From Medicago truncatula (Eukaryota > Streptophyta > Magnoliopsida > Fabales > Fabaceae), in the NCBI RefSeq assembly GCF_003473485.1, contig NC_053048.1, positions 45,768,255 through 45,832,254 on the forward strand: a stretch of DNA of 64,000 nt, read 5' to 3'. The position numbers and the translations under genes were made by a program. Under the pieces are notes generated by a model that made no database searches, had not been told where the DNA came from, and worked only from the letters and a program-made list of their open reading frames with translations. Shown here piece by piece: positions 35,345-46,709 of the stretch (position 1 is the stretch's first letter; each line of letters opens with the position of its first letter).

Positions 35345-38300
35345 CTATTTATGGAATCCTGTAAGCTTGCTTACAGTTATCATACTGAATGGCTGAGAAA
35401 GGGAAGCCTGTTTAGAAGCAGATAATTCTTGTGCAACAGAACGCATCATGGGTCTAGACTCAGGAGCAGCACGTGTGCATGATAAAGCTACGTTCATGGC
35501 AAACACTATTGTTTCAGCTAATTTCCCTGTTGGAGGTGGAAGCCTTTGGTCCACAACATCCTTCACAAGCACTTCCATTGATGTCAAAGACTTATTTGAA
35601 TTTAGGGTGCCCAAGAATTCTCCAGGGTGTTTTCCCATCATTATCTCCAACACCACCACTCCAAAACTATACACATCACACTTTTCTGTCACCCTCATAG
35701 TTTGTGCTAGCTCTGCAAAATCCAAAATTAAAACTTTGTTACTAAGTAAATGAGTCACGTTCAGGTCCAGATATTATAAGTTGTAGATTTAAATACTCAA
35801 ATAAAAAATGCTACTACGGCACATAATATGTATTATATCTAATGAACTATGAAACTGTTGATAATCTCAATCGTTAAATGCATTGTGTACCTGGAGCCAT
35901 GTAGCCATAGGATCCGGCAACTGAGGTCCAAGTCGAATTGTTAGAGTTTAGCAGCTTTGCAGTGCCAAAATCTGCAAGATGAGGTACATAATCTGAGTCA
36001 AGTAGTATGTTATTCAATGTTATATCTCTGTGCACAATTGCTGGAGAGCAATCACTATGCAGGTAAGCGATTGCATGAGCTATTCCTTGCACAATTTCCA
36101 CCCTTGCACTCCAACTTAGCTCCAATTTTCCTTCTCCTCCATACAACACTTTTCCCAAGCTTCCTTTCTCTACATGTTCATAAACCAGGAACATTTGTCT
36201 CCTCATAGAACAGAAACCATAAAGCTTTATTATATTCCGGTGCCTCACTTCTGTTAGCGTTCTTATCTCATTCATGAAGCTCATGCGGTTCACTTCTGGA
36301 ATGTCATCAGAGTCTGATATATTGAGTCTTTTTACAGCAACAACTTGACCTGTAGAGAATTCCGCTCTATAAACACTTCCAAATCCTCCTTTCCCAATGC
36401 AATATTTTTCGTTGAAATCATTGGTTGCTTTAACAAGATCAGAAAATGTGAATTTCCCATCTCTTCCCCATACCATGCAAATAGATTGATCATTATCTTC
36501 AATGCTTTGGGATTCTTCACTAAGTTTTTTAGCTTTCCTTTGAAATAGTAGAATTCCAACACCAATCATCCCTACAAATAGTACTCCACCAAATGATATC
36601 GTAACACCAAGAAGTACCTTTTTGTTGGCCCCTCCAGAATGTTCTTGAGACAATATTGTAGCACATTTTAATCCTTTTACCTCACCACACAAACCTGCAT
36701 TTCCAACAAAAGCTTCAGCAGTTTCTGTTTGAAAAACACCACCTGTTGGGATCGAACCTGACAAGTTATTGTAAGAAAAATCCACTGATTGAAGGCTGGG
36801 CATACTTGAAAAGGATTGTGGGATTGTTCCAGATAGATTGTTGTGTGAGACATTGAAGATCTCCAATGATGCTAACTTTTGAAGATTTTGAGGAATTTCT
36901 CCTGAAAGGTTGTTGCTGCTCAGATCTAACAAGGATTGGAGTGAGTACAAATTGCCTAGTTCATACGGTATCATGCCAGATAGATCGTTATGACTTAAGT
37001 TCATGCTTAGTAACCGATTACAATTACCGAGCTCATTAGGAATGCTTCCACTGAAGTTATTATCTGATAAATCAACAATATTAAGTTGAGCTAATCTTCC
37101 AATACTCTTTGGGATTTCTCCCGATAAATGGTTCCTGCTCAAGTTCAACATGAAGAGCAGACTTATATTTCCAATTTCATGTGGGATATTTCCGGTGAAT
37201 TCGTTGGAGTGCAGGCTAAGAAATTGTAATTTACTCAACTTATTTAGGTCGATTGGAATTTTTCCAGAAAGTTTGTTTCCACTCATTTCCATCTCAGTTA
37301 AGCTGATACATTTACCCCAATCTGGAGAGAGATAACCAATGAGGCGATTTCTGCTAAGTGAGATGAAACTAAGATTTGGATGAATCCCAAATGCTTCTGT
37401 GATATTTCCATTGAACTGGTTATCATCAAGCCTAATTCTTATAAAAGATGAACAATTTCTCAAAGATTTCGGCAATGACCCTGAAAAGCTGTTGTTATTT
37501 ACTGCCAAAACAAGTAGTTTTAGGCCATTGCACATGTCAGAAGGAAGTTCTCCTGAGAAACTATTGTTTGAAAAGTAGACATGAGTCAAAGAAGGACTAT
37601 TCTTTCCAAAGTCTCTGGAAATGTTACCTGAGAAGTTATTGGTGAACACGGAAAAATAAGTTAAGGAAGTTAGATGAGAAATTGTGCGTGGCAATTCTCC
37701 ATCCAAGTTATTATTGTTGACATCAAAAGTTTGCAGTGAGGTTAAGTTTCCAATATCCACTGGAATGTTACCAGAGAGGTTGTTGAAGAAAAGATTTATG
37801 ACGGTTATGTTTGTGAGATTCCATATGGTTGATGGAATTGGACCAGAGAAGTGGTTTCCTGAAAGGTCTAACCCTGTCATTACCTTCAAGTTTCCTATCT
37901 CATCAGGGATTGGACCAGACAACATATTATTGTACAGAAGTAAGATTATAATTTTTTTCAGTAAGCCAATCTGTGGAGGTAGCTTTCCAGTTAAACTATT
38001 GTTTTGGAGTTGCAAGGAAGTTAACTTGGTCCAATTAGATACCAATGAAGCTGAAATTTGACCAGAAAAAGAATTATCCGATAATCCTAGTTCTGATAGT
38101 TTAGTCAAATTTGCTAATGACAAAGGCAAAGAACCTGTCAGGTTATTTACTGCTAAGCTCAAGAAAGTTAGATTTGTGCATAGGCCAAGCTCAGAAGGAA
38201 CTTTAGAGTTCAAAAAGTTAGCACTGAGATCAAGATGCACTAACTCCTTTAGTTGACCTATGGAAGAAGGAATTTCCCCATGAGCTGAAATGTTGTTCAG

Positions 38301-39197
38301 CTCAAGAAATTGAAGCTTAGATATCAATCCTATCTCTGTTGGAATATGACTATTAAACATGTTATTACCAATGCGAAGATCTTTGAGATTCGAGAGAAGG
38401 GACAAGTTGGATGATAGTGTTCCTTCTAGTCCACAGTTGGTGAGGTTGAGATATTCAAGCATTCCTAAATTACCATAAAGGAATTCTGGTATGGTACCAT
38501 TCCAACTGTTCTCAGAGAGGTCAAGATATGTTAAATTCTTGCACTCATGTATGAAACTTGGAATGTCACCAGTGAATTCATTTTCCTCCAAACCAAGGTA
38601 ATTTAATGAAAGCATGTTTGAATATTGAGACCAATCAACGGAAGATACAAAAAAGTTTGATCCAAGATCAAGGTAACTTACCTTGGAGAGATTAGTGAGC
38701 TGATAGGGAATGGTACCATTGAGATTATTGAAGTAAAAACTAACATATTGAAGTTCCTTTAGATGGCCTAGCTCGGATGGTAGTGCGTCTTCAAATAAAT
38801 TGTTTCCCAAGTCTAAGAAATTGAGCTTTGAGAGTGTGCCAATTGATGATGGTATTGATCCACCAAACCTGTTGCCATTGAGGTTGAGGAGGGTGAGGTT
38901 TGGGAGGGATGCAAAATCCAAGTCAGTGAGTGTTCCACTGAGGTTGGCACCGGATAAATTTATCCTTGAAACAGTTGTATTGGTGTTGTCACAAACAATA
39001 GCATCCCAATTGCAAAGGTTGATAAGATTGGTGATAGACCATGAATTGAGAGGAGAAGGCAAAGGATGGGATAAACTATTTTTCCATTTGACAAGAGCTT
39101 CTGCTTCTGTTTTTATTGATGCTGTGATTTTCAATGGAAGCAAAGATATAAGCAGTATATAAAAGACAAGAGTATTAACCTTTTGAATGTTTGCCAT
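35345..39197 (-). CDS. LRR receptor-like kinase, MIK2/At4g08850-like
   Basis: Plasma-membrane receptor kinase of 1224 residues from two exons, 35891-39197 and 35345-35712. Signal peptide is about residues 1-26, then an LRR N-terminal cap (ALVKWKNSL...[10 protein letters not shown]), more than twenty 24-residue leucine-rich repeats ([20 protein letters not shown] type), a transmembrane segment [20 protein letters not shown] near residue 860, and a Ser/Thr kinase domain. Catalytic features are intact: [10 protein letters not shown] loop, VAVKRL lysine, NEIRTL glutamate, [13 protein letters not shown] loop, ADFGTAKLL. The single intron (35713-35890) falls after GYMAP, the usual place in this subgroup. 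The family includes MIK2, a receptor for SCOOP peptides; which ligand this copy sees is unknown. There is an additional N-linked glycosylation potential throughout the repeats. Nothing suggests inactivation. Confidence 0.92.
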
Positions 39198-40322
39198 GTC
39201 TCTAGTGTATATGGCCTTTATGCTAATGTTTTAATCTCTTATATATAGAAGAAAAAAACCGTTACTGTTTTAAACTTCAGGAATTCGTTAAACACAAAGT
39301 TTAAGTTCATGAAAGCAGAAATGTCAAAGCAAAGTTCTTATGGTGTGGCCCATTAGTTAATGGTGTGATTATGATTGTTTTGTAAGGAATTCCAAGCTAG
39401 ATATTCTTACAGAAGTTCATTTGTATGGTTGAATTTATCATTTTGGTGTTATTTTAATCGGCACAATTTAATTTTTGTTTTATAAGTCTTATAAACAGTT
39501 ATGACAATTTTGTATTATTTTTTGTCTTATAAACAAAATTGGATCATAAGAAAATCGTTGAGAATCAAACCGGTCACTGCTCTTCTATTATTATATTCTC
39601 TTATTAATAAATAAATGGTAGTGTTTGCTGCACTTACAATGAATATTCTGAATATTGACAGTGTGAATATCATTTCATTAAACTTGTAAATTTTTGAATA
39701 AATTATTTTAGTTGTGGTCCAAGTCATACCATGGCATGGCCCCTTCATATTTATGGGAAAAGATATGTATCGCGAGAGATTGTTTCCCGAAGTGTTAATT
39801 GCTACCACAAAATCAGGAATCACACACCACCCATGTATTCCGCAAAGTATTTGTTTACAATTGGCCAGTTTTTCCATCGGGATGCTTTCGTGAATTAATC
39901 TGTCGCTGTAAATAGCACAGCTCCATATTTATATCATCGTTTGACTTTTATTGTTTTTGAACTTTGAAGTTTCCTCTTTTCTATCTGACGACCCGACTAA
40001 CAATAACAAACATATCTGACGGGAGTTAGACTTATTATTCTATTTATATTGTGTAATTTCTTTTTCATTTTTCACAGATTTACTAGTTCCCATAGATATT
40101 ATTTCTGCAGTTTTGTAGTTTCACTTTTGGTCTCTCAATTTGTGATTGTTTTACACTTTTTTGGACAAAAAGGATCAAATTCAACATTAATAGATCAAAA
40201 GTGTAATAAAAATATAGCGACAAACTTTTAAAAATAATATTTATTGGAAGTAAAATAATCTAAGAATAAAAAATAAGGAGTAATTCCTTAAAAAAAAAAA
40301 TAAGGAGTAATATTTTTGAGGT
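39198..40322. other. Region upstream of the receptor kinase
   Basis: The kinase promoter lies at the left end, with TATATATAG near 39240 as a plausible TATA region on the minus strand. Frames at 39527-39877 and 40049-40231 have no domain and are taken as chance. Confidence 0.4.
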
Positions 40323-40498
40323 GTGTTATTTGAACAACATTTTATATGACAAAACTTATGAGACAACTATAGATTTGTAAAGAAAAATAAGTATAGACAC
40401 GAAAATCAAAGCAATAGAGAGATAAAGTAAAAACATAATATGAGTATAAGAGAAAAAATTGTTACAAAAATTATCATCCAATGATTATACAAATAACA
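40323..40498 (+). mobile_element. MITE, GTGTTATTTGAACA family, copy 1
   Basis: Starts GTGTTATTTGAACAACATTT and contains CAAAGCAATAGAGAGATAAA; the end ATTATACAAATAACATT is roughly inverted to the start. Two more copies are at 45259-45429 (opposite orientation) and 56931-57102. Confidence 0.7.
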
Positions 40499-40669
40499 TT
40501 GCTCAATATTTTTGTGGGTACAAGTACAAGTAACGTATACATTTTGAATAAATTGTCAATTATATTCTTAAATTATCACCTTCTCATCAATTTACTCTTT
40601 GAATTATTCTCTCATATTTGATTCATCGCTTAACAAAATTGATTGTTTTTCACAATAGTTTAAGAGCTA

Positions 40670-40815
40670 CTCCCTCCGGTCATTATTATAAGCAAAAATT
40701 GACATTTTAGATTCATTCAATAAATAATGAATGTGGTCTATATATAGACTACATACATCATTTATTAAATGAATTTAAAAAGTGAATTTTTAATTATAAT
40801 AGTAATCGAAGGGAG
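40670..40815. mobile_element. Stowaway MITE
   Basis: Starts CTCCCTCCGGTCATTATTAT and ends ATAATAGTAATCGAAGGGAG, its inverted counterpart, with TA on each side (40668-40669 and 40816-40817). Length 146 bp. Termini and TA duplication are those of Stowaway (Tc1/mariner) MITEs. Confidence 0.9.
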
Positions 40816-41389
40816 TAAGTTGGTGTATTTTCTATAATTGTGGGACCTTTTAGTATATTTAATAGTTTAATGACTAAATCAAAGAGATAATGATAGTTTA
40901 TGAACCACATTGACCTTTAATCTATAATTTTTAGTTAGAATGATTATAATGCTTCACCATTAATATCCACAAAATCATCCATCAAAGATTTACAACCAAG
41001 AAATTCTAACTTTTCACACAAATCCATTCTATCAATCTTGTAACTATTGTTGAGAGACTAAAACTAAAAATTTATAAGAACACAAATATGTTACTTTTTT
41101 TCTTTACAAGGACAAAAAAAGAAAAAAACATATGTTAACAATATTTTAACTTTTGAAAAATTAAATTCACTATTTTCCACTATTTTTTAATACAATATTT
41201 TTATTTTTATCTTCTCAACCAATGTTTAAGAAAATTCATTTACATTTTAGGATAAAAAAAACTTAGTTGATAACAAGTTTTTTTTTAAAGATTATTTTAG
41301 CACAAATTTAAAAATTACATTTTTGGTACATTTCCTCCTCAAATTCGTTCTATTTCTCCTAACTTTCCCTCCATTATCCTCTATCACCT

Positions 41390-41680
41390 CAATCCATTAC
41401 CTCTGCAGTTACATATCTGTCTAAGTCTTATTTTGTCGCTACAACTTTGCTTCAATAGCGAATTCTCAGGTCAGTCTCTCTCTTTCTCTATAATTGAAAA
41501 CACTTTTTCCTGGTGTTAGGATTAGGACGAATTGGTTGGTAAATTTGGATTGAGATGATTAGAAAATCGGATTGTGATGAATGGCTTGGAATTAGGGTTT
41601 ATGGTGAAATTAAATTGGGATTAAGAGAAGATTTTAGGATTGCGTGATTTGATAACGTTAGTGAAAGTAATGTAACTGAA
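41390..41680 (+). other. 5'-UTR-like exon and first-intron start without a gene
   Basis: A pyrimidine-rich stretch (CTCTATCACCTCAATCCATT) ends GCGAATTCTCAG followed by GTCAGTCTCTCTCTTTCTC, resembling a plant 5' leader with a splice donor, and then by G- and T-rich sequence with AATTAGGGTTTATGG, as in first introns. No coding exon follows before the next repeat at 41745. It may be a stranded gene start, perhaps carried by a transposon. Confidence 0.3.
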
Positions 41681-41744
41681 ATAGATGTTAGCAGAAAAGA
41701 TGTATCACATTCCTTTCATGTAACTATTCATATGTTTCATTACA

Positions 41745-41880
41745 ACGTAGCCGAATTTGAACAATTCACTGTTGTTCTGGGATACACCGTTAGGGCGCTA
41801 AAGTACTGTGTTATAGTAGAATTTGAACAATCTGTTGTTATTTTATGCGATCCGCAGTTGATAACATTTCCATAAACTGA
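41745..41880. repeat. Dispersed repeat shared with 21700-21905
   Basis: CGAATTTGAACAATTCACTG, GTAGAATTTGAACAATC and GCGATCCGCAGTTGATAAC match, in diverged form, the repeat in SLU7 intron 2. Confidence 0.45.
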
Positions 41881-42217
41881 ATAGTTATGCAAAATAGACA
41901 ATATAGGTAGGTTGTCAATGGTCATGTATTGTACTATTTCTTAAAACAGAATTGTATGGAAAAATAATAAGAATTGAAGAAATAGCAAAAATTATAAGCT
42001 AGAGCTTAATTGACCAAGTAAGAATAAGTTTAATCCTAATCACTTCAATCTCATGCAGCAAGCTATTCAAATAAAACTGATATGTTTCTGATGCTTCTGC
42101 TAGTGTTCGAGAAGGACTTTGTCTTCTTAATTTTCACAACTAGCTTGAAGTATATAAATTTGTAAGAAAATTTACAAAACCAATAAAGAAAGAGTACCTG
42201 AAAAGGAGGGATATAAG

Positions 42218-42312
42218 GTTGACTTGGTGGCGGGATGAGAGAGTTAAGGAGTTGAGTGATAATGCTGAGGTTGAGGGTTCAATCCTCCTCCCAGCTCGTT
42301 AAAATTTTTCAT
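42218..42312 (+). mobile_element. tRNA-derived SINE fragment
   Basis: GACTTGGTGGCGGGATGAGA, GTTAAGGAG and GGTTGAGGGTTCAATCCTCC have the A- and B-box layout of a tRNA-like head. No target duplication was identified. Confidence 0.5.
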
Positions 42313-42726
42313 TGGAACTGAAACTCTTGTTATAATATTAAATAAATTGTAACTCAAGCATTCACTTCACTTGATTCTATTTATTAACATTTTATTTTGT
42401 TATAAAACAAGTGCATGTCCATGTCTGTCTTAACACAGATCTGTTTTGCAAATGATGCTATAGGGTCTCATTGTTTTCTATATTTGCTTTATTATAAAGG
42501 TGAAGTAGCATGGTCAAAACAAACTTGACAGAAATTATAAAGCATTGGGATTAATTTAACTTGTACTTTATTCATTTCCGAAAAAGGTTCATGACTCAGA
42601 TACAGTACTTACACATACATAACTTCAAAAGGCATCTAAGCCTTTGTTTTTTTATTCATTATTATTAACCACTTGTGTGGGATACATGTCTCAGCATGCA
42701 AAAAGCCTTAGAAACGGTGTTTGTTT

Positions 42727-44616
42727 CTAAGCTGCAGCTCTGCGTTCGGACTCACGGGGTGGAACTAGAAATTTAAAGAGATTGTTGTTTTTGAGCTGCC
42801 TTGCCTCATTCCTGTCCATGTTGAATGTAGCTGCAAGCACATCCACTGGCATACCACTTAGAGTGGATTGTGTCCCTGCAAGCCTGGCAATTGCGGCATT
42901 ATCATTGGTCTTGAATGAAACATAAGTGAACCTGTCGCTCACTGATTTTGCTGCAACAGCAAAGTTTTGTGGCACGATCAATGCACGGCCAGCTTCTAGT
43001 TCCTCATCGAACACAGTGTTGCCATTGCAGTTCACTACTTGTAGCCTTGCACGTCCATTCAATGCCAATATTATGCTGTTTGCATTGAGATTGTAGTGTG
43101 GAACGAACATAGCATTCTGTTTCATATAAAGCGTTAGTAATTCTTGAACAATTTCTATAATTTTGATGCGAATCTGGACAACAAATTAAAACAAAAAACA
43201 TACTCTGTGGAGAGTTCCATGCTCAGCACTGAGTCTTAGCCACCTGAGAGCTGGGAGGTCGAAGCTGGTGATAGTTTTGATTCTACCAGCTTGAGGGTTG
43301 TAGATGTCAGGTGATGAAGATGAGACCATGTTCTGGTGAAGCCTGGCAGTGCAAATTGTTTCCGCAAGACCGTTGTGCCTTTCTCTTTCTCTTCTGCTTT
43401 TCTGATGATGTGGCCTCCACTCATCCTCTTCATCTTCATCTTCTTCATCTTGTCTGCTGGGGTGGCGTTGTTGTCTCTCTGGAGGGCTCATGATGCTGAG
43501 TCCTCCTTCCACTTTGACAATGGCTCCCTTCTCCTGGTCTTCATTCCTGCCTTGAAGTTTTTCAACTATATGCCTGTTCACGTTCAATGCATCTTCCAAG
43601 AAATCCCTCTTGAAGCCACTGAAAATGTTGCCTCCTTCATTTTCTTGTTGTTCCCTTCCTCTCCTTTGTTCTCCCCTTCCTCTCACTTGTTGTTGCTGAT
43701 ATTGTAAAAACTCTTGCTCTTGGTTCCCAGCAAGATAGAATCTCTGTCAAGCATTGTCAGTCAAAAACAAACAAATGCCAATTTCTATTAGAGTTAAAAC
43801 TTGATTATCTTTTATCATATTATAATCTATATATATTATATGGGAAGTTTCATTATGCTCAGTGCTCACCCTAGGCATCTCATCAAGTTGATTTTGGAAG
43901 CTGCCAGTGTCAATAAGAGAAACGGCAATGACTGGAGTGTCCTGGTCATTGTACATCCAAAATACAGTACCGGTAGGAACTGCAATGAGATCACCCTCTC
44001 TGAAGCGGTTAACCTTTTGGTGACTGTCTCTGAACCTGCGTCCTTCTCCTTGTTCAGATTCCCTGAACCTGCGACTCTCTCCTTGTTCAGATTCCCTAAT
44101 CCTGCGACTCTCTCTCTGTTCAGATTCCCTGAACCTGCGACTCTCTCTCTGTTCAGATTCCTGTGGCTCCTCAAAAGTCTCAGGACAACCCGGGAATACC
44201 ATGCCAAAATATCCACTACCTGTAATTGGTATAGTAAAAAATACTTACTTCTATGTGATCACTAATATATGCATGTAATGTAGGTAAAGATATTGGAAGA
44301 AATATCAAAGTAACTGACCTTGTTGGATGAAAATTTCTTGAGGAGCATTGGAGTAGGATGGTCTGCGGAGAGAATTGCGTTGAAGGGTACAACGAGAGAG
44401 GGCCACACCTGCACATCTGAATTGCCTGTTGTTTGGATTCCAAGTCTCAATAATGCCACCTTCTGACTCTATACGGTTATCAGGTTCAAGGGCATTCAGC
44501 TGCTCTAGCTGGCATTCATTTTGTTGAGGCTGCTGCTTTTGATGAGGCTGATGCTCTCTGATAGCAAAACAGCTACTTAAAAGTAGAAAAAGAGAGAGTG
44601 CAAGAAGCTTAGCCAT
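42727..44616 (-). CDS. Legumin A-type 11S globulin precursor, copy 1
   Basis: Seed 11S globulin precursor of 525 residues from four exons: 44319-44616, 43870-44219, 43204-43743, 42727-43116. Signal peptide [18 protein letters not shown]; mature chain starts near IREHQPHQ. Conserved cysteines are [25 protein letters not shown] and ETICTARL. Processing junction [10 protein letters not shown] is the normal Asn-Gly type. [40 protein letters not shown] and the C-terminal [14 protein letters not shown] are those of pea and vetch legumin A. Exon 2 has four tandem 11-residue units of the type [11 protein letters not shown]; pea legA has about one. The acidic stretch in exon 3 is short. Its 5' half of exon 3, intron 2 and most of exon 2 are identical to copy 2 (see 43577-44066). 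Confidence 0.95.
43577..44066. repeat. Perfect-identity tract with 51055-51544
   Basis: All 490 bases match copy 2 by eye, from within exon 3 through intron 2 (43744-43869) and into exon 2, ending at the coding minisatellite. Sequence on both sides differs between the copies. Confidence 0.85.
44033..44164 (-). repeat. Coding 33-bp minisatellite, four units
   Basis: Encodes [33 protein letters not shown] and [11 protein letters not shown] in legumin exon 2. The homologous array in copy 2 has three units. Confidence 0.9.
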
Positions 44617-44679
44617 GATTGGATAGAATGAATATATGCTTGGTTGTGTTGTGATGCGGAGATCCTTAATTGCATGGGA

Positions 44680-44686
44680 ATTTATA
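44680..44686 (-). promoter_or_regulatory. TATA box of legumin A copy 1
   Basis: TATAAAT on the minus strand, about 63 bases upstream of the ATG. Confidence 0.75.
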
Positions 44687-44711
44687 GTGAAAGAGAGCAA
44701 TGTGAAGGAGT

Positions 44712-44718
44712 GACACGT
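44712..44718 (-). promoter_or_regulatory. ACGTGTC element of legumin A copy 1
   Basis: ACGTGTC on the minus strand, 25 bp from the TATA box, as in the other two legumin genes. Confidence 0.6.
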
Positions 44719-44753
44719 CATATCAGAGAATATATATGTGTTACTGAGCATTA

Positions 44754-44781
44754 GACATTCTTCATCGTGCATGGCTATGAA
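44754..44781 (-). promoter_or_regulatory. Legumin box of legumin A copy 1
   Basis: On the minus strand it contains ATAGCCATGCACGATGAAGA followed by ATGTC, a close legumin box match with the RY core reduced to CATGCACG. Confidence 0.8.
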
Positions 44782-44984
44782 AGCCATGTGCATTACACCT
44801 CACAAAGTCACAATGTCTCATTACTGCAGGTGGCTTCAATTCAACATTATATCCATAACCAAACAAAACTATAAGAGAGGAGTGTTCAGAGCTAGCTGAA
44901 ATCGGTGGTGATGGGGACCATATATGAATATATAATTCATTGTTATCTTGCATATATGCTATTTTCTTGATTTTCATGCACATG

Positions 44985-46124
44985 AGGTGGTCATTACTGT
45001 CTTGTAATATTTAGATATATATGCACCCGATTCACTTTCAACTTTATTTCAAATTACTGTTCTTACATTGAATGTTTGATATGAATCATAGGATTGAGTT
45101 TGACATGCGTGCGTGCACATGTCTATCTAGCTAGCTAGTTAACTATAAGTTGGAGATATGTATGTAGCCTGTGAGTGAGTGAGAGACATAATAGCAATAG
45201 ATAATAGATGTTATATATGTAGCCATTATTTCAAGTATTGGTATATATTTAAATAGAAATGATATTTGAACAATATTTTTTAATAATTTTTGTGATAACT
45301 TTCATTCTCATATACATTATTTTTTTACTTTTTCTCTGTTGCTTTAGATTTTGTACTAATATTTTATTTTCTTTGTAAAATTTTGATTGTCTTAAAAGTT
45401 GTCATATAAATGAATGTTTAAATAACACAACTTTATATTAAATCAATATATCATTCCTTAAAAATAAAAAAAAATCAATATATCATATTGTTTGTATAAA
45501 AATAAATAAATATATCCATGGATTTGATACAGTGGAATCTAAAAATTGTGAGTTTGGATTCCATTAATGTTTGTAGAGAGAGATAAATATAAAAACCTTT
45601 GAGCTCAAATGTTATTTCTACATTTGAGCGAAACAATAATATCTCCACCCTAAATTAATCACATAAAAAAAATATCCTGCTGTTTTTTTTACCCAATCAA
45701 GTTTTATTTATCAACTATTCCGAAATATATTGATCGAGTTCTTGCATGAGTTTCTCAGTAGTCTTTTCTCACTTCAAAATTTTATGTTTAAACTATTTTA
45801 TTTATAATTTTCACTTTGTTCTCCGTTCAATTATCTTTAAATGACTAAATAAATTTTGTAGATTTTATTATTTTTATTGGAAAATTATAACTTTCAATAT
45901 CTACCGTTTGAAATTTGGAAAAGAAACATGATTCTTTTTTTAAAAAAATTGGGTACCTTCATGCAGTTGTGTAGTCTAATCATTGAGCTTTGTGGAACTT
46001 AAATGATCAATAAACTCTTCATAAGAGTTTTAACATTGGTGTATGCCTAAACTCAAGTTTAAACTTGAGGCTTTGATTAAGCTAGAAAGGAGAAATGAGA
46101 GGACCAAGAAAAGCGATAAAGTTT
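44985..46124. other. Intergenic region between the legumin A copies, right of copy 1 promoter
   Basis: AT-rich, with the reverse-oriented MITE at 45259-45429. No coding sequence is supported. Confidence 0.4.
45259..45429 (-). mobile_element. MITE, GTGTTATTTGAACA family, copy 2
   Basis: Reverse complement begins GTGTTATTTAAACATTCAT and contains AAAGCAACAGAGAAAAAGTA, matching copies 1 and 3. Confidence 0.65.
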
Positions 46125-46150
46125 CTTTTGTAACCTATAGGTTACAAAAG
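46125..46150. repeat. Perfect 26-bp palindrome
   Basis: The half-site CTTTTGTAACCTA is followed at once by its exact reverse complement, with no spacer. No gene is adjacent. Confidence 0.9.
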
Positions 46151-46709
46151 TTTCATTTATAATGTTCTTTTTGGGGTGGATTCTAGGATGATGGCTCAAT
46201 TAAGTCTCTCATTGGTGAAACCTACAAAATTTATCATTAGATTGTATTGATGGTTCAAATTTGTTTTATATAGAGATAAGAACATCTAGACAATCCTGCA
46301 CACAACCACACATGTTTGCCCTACGAGTCCATCCCCACATTCACAGTATATTTATTTTTTTGGACAAAATTTCATCCTTTCCATTAATGGTATGAAGTGT
46401 GATCGGTTCTTTCACTGATATAGTGGTTGGTGGAGCCACCACCACCATCTGTGCTGGAATCGGCACCAAAGGTGTTTGTGGTGGAGTCACCACAACTACG
46501 GTTTTCTTGTGTTTAATAGTGGTTGTTATCTCTACAAAAAGAAGTCGTCATAACGGTTTGCTAGGTTAATAAGAATGGGTTTGAGGTGGGAAGATTGGTC
46601 ATTGTTGTAGGAAAGGGAAGAGAGTTTGATGGAAGGTGATGATTGAGTTTATCGTCGGTGATGTGTTATGACTTGTGAGTGTGTTTATGTTGATATATGT
46701 GGTATTTAT

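Noticed and set aside
43801-44265. 154-codon plus frame over legumin exon 2
   Set aside because: Antisense of the ESEQRESRR repeat; repetitive codons keep it open. The same holds for 51279-51689.
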